Assembly: GCF_001941825.1 (NCBI RefSeq)
Contig: NZ_CP019038.1
Coordinates: 3,038,001 to 3,102,000 of the forward strand
Source: Massilia putida
GTDB taxonomy: Bacteria > Pseudomonadota > Gammaproteobacteria > Burkholderiales > Burkholderiaceae_D
DNA: 64,000 bases
Direction of reading: 5' to 3'
This document shows positions 60,907 to 64,000 of this stretch, piece after piece (position 1 is the stretch's first letter; the number at the start of each line of letters is the position of its first letter). A program made the translations under genes and the position numbers. Under the pieces are notes generated by a model. It had not been told where the DNA came from and did no database searches. It saw only the letters and a program-made list of their open reading frames with translations.

Positions 60907-61008
60907 GTCGTTCCCGGCATTGCCGGAAACGACTTCTCGCGGAAGCGGGAACCCATGCTGAGCCAATGTGGACGCGACGTATGGGTTCCCGCTTGCGCGG
61001 GAACGACG
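60907..61008. repeat. REP/BIME-like element (copy B, three hairpins)
   Basis: A hairpin GTCGTTCCCGG...CCGGAAACGAC (60907-60933), then a half ending GCGGGAACCCATGCTGAG (to about 60962), then the inverted half 60980-61008 (TATGGGTTCCCGC...GCGGGAACGACG). It lies between the ybeY and hydroxylase stops, 9 bp past ybeY. Confidence 0.75.
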
Positions 61009-61012
61009 GGCC

Positions 61013-63265
61013 TCACGCTTTCTTGAGCTGCTCCCCGATCGGCAACTTGCGCACCCGCTTGCCCGTAGCCGCGAACACCGCATTCGCCAACGCCGGCGCG
61101 ATGCCCGCCGTCCCCGGCTCGCCGATCCCGCCCGGATCGTCGTGGCTGTTCACGATATAGACCTCCACGGCCGGCGCCTCCGGCATGCGCATCACGCGGT
61201 AGTCGGAGAAGTTCGTCTGCTGCACCCGCCCCTTCTCGACCGTCACCTCGTCCCACAGCGCCGCGCTGGCGCCGAACACGATGCCGCCTTCCATCTGCGC
61301 GACGATGGTGTCCGGATTGACGTTCTGGCCGCAATCCAGGGCGCACACGACGCGGTGCACGCGCACGTCGCCATCCGGCCCCACCGACACTTCCGCCACC
61401 TGCGCCATATAAGTGCCGAAGGCAAACTGCGTGGAGACACCGCGTCCCAGCTTGCGCCCCGCGATCGGTTTCAGCGGCTTGCCCCATCCGGCCTTCTCGG
61501 CCGCCAGGTTCAGTACCGCCAAGGTGCGCGGGGATTTCTGCAGCAGCGAGCGGCGGAACGCGACGGGGTCGGTCTTGCTCGCATACGCCAGCTCGTCGAT
61601 GAAGCTCTCGACGACGAAGACGTTGTGCGTGGGCCCGACGCCGCGCCAGAACGCCGTCGGCAGGCCGGGCGGCTCGTGGCGCATGTATTCGACGCGGATG
61701 GCGGGAATCGCATACTGCAGGTCGGCCGCCACTTCCACCGCGTCCGGATCGACGCCGTTCTTGACCATCGGCGGCGCGAAGCGCGACATGATCGACGATC
61801 CCGTCACCCGGTGGAACCAGGCCACGGGCATGCCCTTGTCGTCGATGCGCGCCGACATGCGGTCGACGTAGTACGGGCGGTACATATCGTGCTGGATGTC
61901 TTCCTCGCGGGTCCAGATGATCTTGATCGGTCCCTTGGCCAGCTTGGCGAATTCCACCGCCTGGATCACGTTGTCGACCTCGAGCCGGCGCCCGAAGCCG
62001 CCGCCGATATAATGGTTGTGCACGCGGACCTTCTCCAGCGGCAGCCCGGTGATCTTGGCGGCCGCGCCCTGCGCCAGCGCCGGCACCTGCGTGCCGACCC
62101 AGATGTCGCAGCCGTCCGGCTTCAGGTCGACCGTGCAGTTCATCGGCTCCATCGTCGCGTGCGCGAGGAACGGGACTTCGTAGATGACGTCGATGCGGCG
62201 GCCCGGGCCGGCATCCAGCGCCTTGAGCGCGTCGCCCTTGTCCGTGGCGACGGCGCCCGTGTTCTGCGACACCTTCATCATGTCCGCGACGATGCCGGCC
62301 AGGCTGACGTTGGCGTTGGTACCGTCGTCGAAGCGCGGCGCGGCCGCCGCCAGGCCCTGTTTCGCGGCCCAGAAATGTTCGGCCACGACGGCCACGGCGC
62401 CTTCGATGCGCAGCACCTGGCGCACGCCTTTCACGGCCATCGCCTTCTGCTCGTCGACGGCCGCGACCTTCCCCCCCAGGACAGGGGATGCCGCCACGGC
62501 AGCGATCCCCATGTTGGGCAGGCGAGCATCGATGCCGAATTGCGCGGACCCGTTGACCTTCGCCGGCGAATCCAGCCGCTTGACCGCCTTGCCGACCAAG
62601 GCGAACTGGGACGGGTCCTTGAGCTTGACCTCGGCCGGAAACTTCAGCTGCGACGCCGCGTCCACGACTTCGCCGAAGTGCACGGCACGGTTCGACGCCT
62701 CGTGGCGGATCGTTCCGGCCACGACCTTGACATCGCCCGGTTCGACGTTCCAAGTCTTGGCCGCCGCCTGCACGAGCACCGTGCGGACCTTCGCCCCGGC
62801 CTCGCGCAGCGGTTTATAGGTGGCGCGGATCGACGTCGAGCCGCCCGTCACCTGGCCGCCCAGCAGCGCGTCGGCGTACAGCGAATTGTTGGCGGGCGCC
62901 TGCTCCAGCTTCACCTTCGAGAGATCGGCGCCCAGTTCCTCGGCCAGCAGCATCGGCAGCGACGTGAACGTGCCCTGCCCCATCTCGACCTTGTGGATGA
63001 TGAGGGTGACGATGCCGTCGCGGTCGATGCGGATGAAGGCGTCGTGCGCGAGGCCCGGCGCCTCGTTGGTCATGGCGGTCGAGGCCTGGCCGACGGCCTT
63101 TTCGGAGGGCGGCTCCTTGCGGTCGCCGGACGGCGCCTCGCCCTGCCGCGGCTTTTGGCAGCCGAACAGCGAGAAACCGAACAGCAGGCTGCCGCCGCCG
63201 GCCGCACCGGCTTTCAGCAACTGGCGGCGTTTATTCGAAACGGGTTCCTTGGTCATCTGGTCCAT
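61013..63265 (-). CDS. Molybdopterin-dependent hydroxylase large subunit, Tat-exported (IorB-like)
   Basis: Large subunit of the xanthine dehydrogenase/aldehyde oxidase family, 750 residues. The twin-arginine leader is NKRRQLLKAGAAGGGSLLFG, with a Cys (FGC) that could be lipidated. Family parts include HKVEMGQGTFTSLPMLLAEE, NHYIGGGFGRRLEVDNV and LPTAFWRGVGPTHNVFVVES. Similar to isoquinoline 1-oxidoreductase beta subunits; the substrate is unknown. The small subunit is encoded 14 bp upstream; the medium FAD subunit is absent, which is usual for the IorAB type. Confidence 0.9.
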   Translation of the reverse strand: MDQMTKEPVSNKRRQLLKAGAAGGGSLLFGFSLFGCQKPRQGEAPSGDRKEPPSEKAVGQASTAMTNEAPGLAHDAFIRIDRDGIVTLIIHKVEMGQGTFTSLPMLLAEELGADLSKVKLEQAPANNSLYADALLGGQVTGGSTSIRATYKPLREAGAKVRTVLVQAAAKTWNVEPGDVKVVAGTIRHEASNRAVHFGEVVDAASQLKFPAEVKLKDPSQFALVGKAVKRLDSPAKVNGSAQFGIDARLPNMGIAAVAASPVLGGKVAAVDEQKAMAVKGVRQVLRIEGAVAVVAEHFWAAKQGLAAAAPRFDDGTNANVSLAGIVADMMKVSQNTGAVATDKGDALKALDAGPGRRIDVIYEVPFLAHATMEPMNCTVDLKPDGCDIWVGTQVPALAQGAAAKITGLPLEKVRVHNHYIGGGFGRRLEVDNVIQAVEFAKLAKGPIKIIWTREEDIQHDMYRPYYVDRMSARIDDKGMPVAWFHRVTGSSIMSRFAPPMVKNGVDPDAVEVAADLQYAIPAIRVEYMRHEPPGLPTAFWRGVGPTHNVFVVESFIDELAYASKTDPVAFRRSLLQKSPRTLAVLNLAAEKAGWGKPLKPIAGRKLGRGVSTQFAFGTYMAQVAEVSVGPDGDVRVHRVVCALDCGQNVNPDTIVAQMEGGIVFGASAALWDEVTVEKGRVQQTNFSDYRVMRMPEAPAVEVYIVNSHDDPGGIGEPGTAGIAPALANAVFAATGKRVRKLPIGEQLKKA

Positions 63266-63279
63266 GTGGTCGTCCCCTT

Positions 63280-63735
63280 TCACGCCTGGCCAGACGCGAT
63301 CTTGATCGCCTTGCGGATGCGGTTGTACGTCCCACAGCGGCAGATATTGCCGGCCATGGCGTTGTCGATGTCGGCGTCGCCCGGTTTCGGGGTCGCGTGC
63401 AGCAGCGCGGTGGCGGACATGATCTGGCCGGACTGGCAGTAACCGCACTGGACGACGTCGATCTTGCGCCACGCCTCCTGCACCTTGGCCCCGACCGGGT
63501 CGTTGCCGATCGCCTCGATGGTCGTGATCTTCTTGCCGGCCGCCGCCGACACGGGCGTCACGCAGGAGCGGATGGCCTGGCCGTCCAGGTGCACGGTGCA
63601 CGCGCCGCACAGGGCGGCACCGCAGCCGAACTTGGTGCCGGTCAGGCCGAGCACGTCGCGGATGGCCCACAGCAAGGGCATGTCGTCGGGGATATCGAGG
63701 TTGGTGGCGGTGCCGTTGACGTTCAAGGCGGGCAT
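63280..63735 (-). CDS. [2Fe-2S] small subunit of the molybdenum hydroxylase (IorA-like)
   Basis: Electron-transfer subunit of 151 residues with two [2Fe-2S] clusters: the plant-ferredoxin type site [16 protein letters not shown] and the second in [11 protein letters not shown] with [15 protein letters not shown]. No signal peptide; it is probably carried out with the Tat-exported large subunit. First gene of the pair. The divergent corC starts 153 bp away. Confidence 0.93.
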   Translation of the reverse strand: MPALNVNGTATNLDIPDDMPLLWAIRDVLGLTGTKFGCGAALCGACTVHLDGQAIRSCVTPVSAAAGKKITTIEAIGNDPVGAKVQEAWRKIDVVQCGYCQSGQIMSATALLHATPKPGDADIDNAMAGNICRCGTYNRIRKAIKIASGQA

Positions 63736-63888
63736 GGGGGTTCCTTTCCTTAGCGAATGATCAACTATAGGATGAAGACTGGCAGCAACGGCGCACGCCT
63801 GCTTGAGCCTGGATGTCTGCATAAAAATCAGGCATTCGGGCTTTTGGTGTATCCTATGGCCCATCGCAACAACGGCTTCACGCCAACT

Positions 63889-64000
63889 ATGCCTGAGCAC
63901 CCTGCTGACGTCCGTTCGGACGTTAAAACCCACCGGTCGCTGTTCGAACGGTTGACCGCACTGATTTCCCCCGAGCCCGAAAACCGCGCCGAGCTGCTCG
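63889..64000 (+). CDS. corC: CorC/HlyC-type transporter-associated protein, 5' end (truncated by window)
   Basis: Only the first 37 codons are present. The start [20 protein letters not shown] and [16 protein letters not shown] match the head of CorC (YbeX) proteins, CBS-domain proteins linked to magnesium/cobalt efflux. Its usual partner ybeY lies 3 kb away across the hydroxylase pair. A TATCCT box about 35 bp upstream could be its -10. Confidence 0.75.
   Translation, partial: MPEHPADVRSDVKTHRSLFERLTALISPEPENRAELL

Noticed and set aside
63900..63940. Palindrome ACGTCCGTTCGGACGT at the start of corC as an operator
   Set aside because: It lies inside the coding sequence and is explained by codon choice (Asp-Val-Arg-Ser-Asp-Val).
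1..64000. CRISPR arrays, insertion sequences, prophage genes
   Set aside because: No regularly spaced direct repeats, transposase or phage structural motifs were found.

Overview
The window is a contiguous, high-GC, densely coding chromosomal segment of a betaproteobacterium, most likely an Oxalobacteraceae member (Massilia, Telluria, Duganella or Janthinobacterium type). I infer this from the rpsU-yqeY-dnaG-rpoD order, the queG/tsaE/amiC/mutL/miaA neighbourhood, the miaB-phoH-ybeY...corC order, a PEP-CTERM protein and the codon usage. I see no prophage, insertion sequence, CRISPR array or plasmid gene. Most of the window is core genome with accessory islets.

Layout. 1-3664 (minus): macromolecular-synthesis operon rpsU, yqeY, dnaG and the 5' part of rpoD. 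3771-8410: FAD oxidoreductase, ybiB, aroG, tsaD. 8429-11358 (minus): a nitrate-type ABC transporter whose upstream region carries a near-perfect sigma-54 promoter and an NtrC-like site. 11692-18515: a secreted nucleotidase-type lipoprotein, a Sel1 lipoprotein, two endonuclease/exonuclease/phosphatase proteins, a FrnE-like DsbA, plsY and ybaK. 18748-23073: RND efflux adaptor and pump. 23192-24854: small charged protein, xerD, ogt. 25261-29052: TRAP-type binding protein divergent from a DctB/DctR-like two-component pair, with no TRAP permease beside it. 29308-40413: DUF3052-like protein, queG, tsaE, amiC, hexose-6-phosphate mutarotase, alpha-carbonic anhydrase, DedA, cyclophilin, cupin, mutL, miaA. 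40500-40717: two identical tRNA-Met genes with a consensus promoter and a terminator.

40790-46679: a minus-strand thiolase / acyl-CoA dehydrogenase / alpha-methylacyl-CoA racemase operon divergent from a TetR gene, with two AGGTC-N4-GACCT operators on the operon promoter. 46771-51892: Kef-type antiporter, then DUF899-DUF2182 divergent from a TPR/winged-helix regulator and a beta-propeller gene. 51986-53962: a divergent FtsH-like membrane AAA protease. 54487-57250: a tiny PEP-CTERM protein, DUF1697, an HDOD pair and an HTH protein with a Q/A-rich tail. 57983-64000: miaB-phoH-ybeY, then a Tat-exported molybdopterin hydroxylase pair in opposite orientation, then the start of corC; the hydroxylase pair interrupts the usual ybeY-corC adjacency.

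Non-coding structure. Three dispersed palindromic families are visible: a paired REP/BIME-like element (18525, 23085, 29061, 60907), always just 3' of a gene; CCGGGGTC-W-GACCCCGG palindromes (16265, 37345, 37410); and an inverted-repeat element with ends like GGTTTTTCGAGGTCCCC (49840-49961 and a 40-bp version at 57922-57961). A structured, terminator-ended minus-strand transcript candidate lies between dctP and ogt. All functional calls come from reading sequence and motifs; no database search was run.
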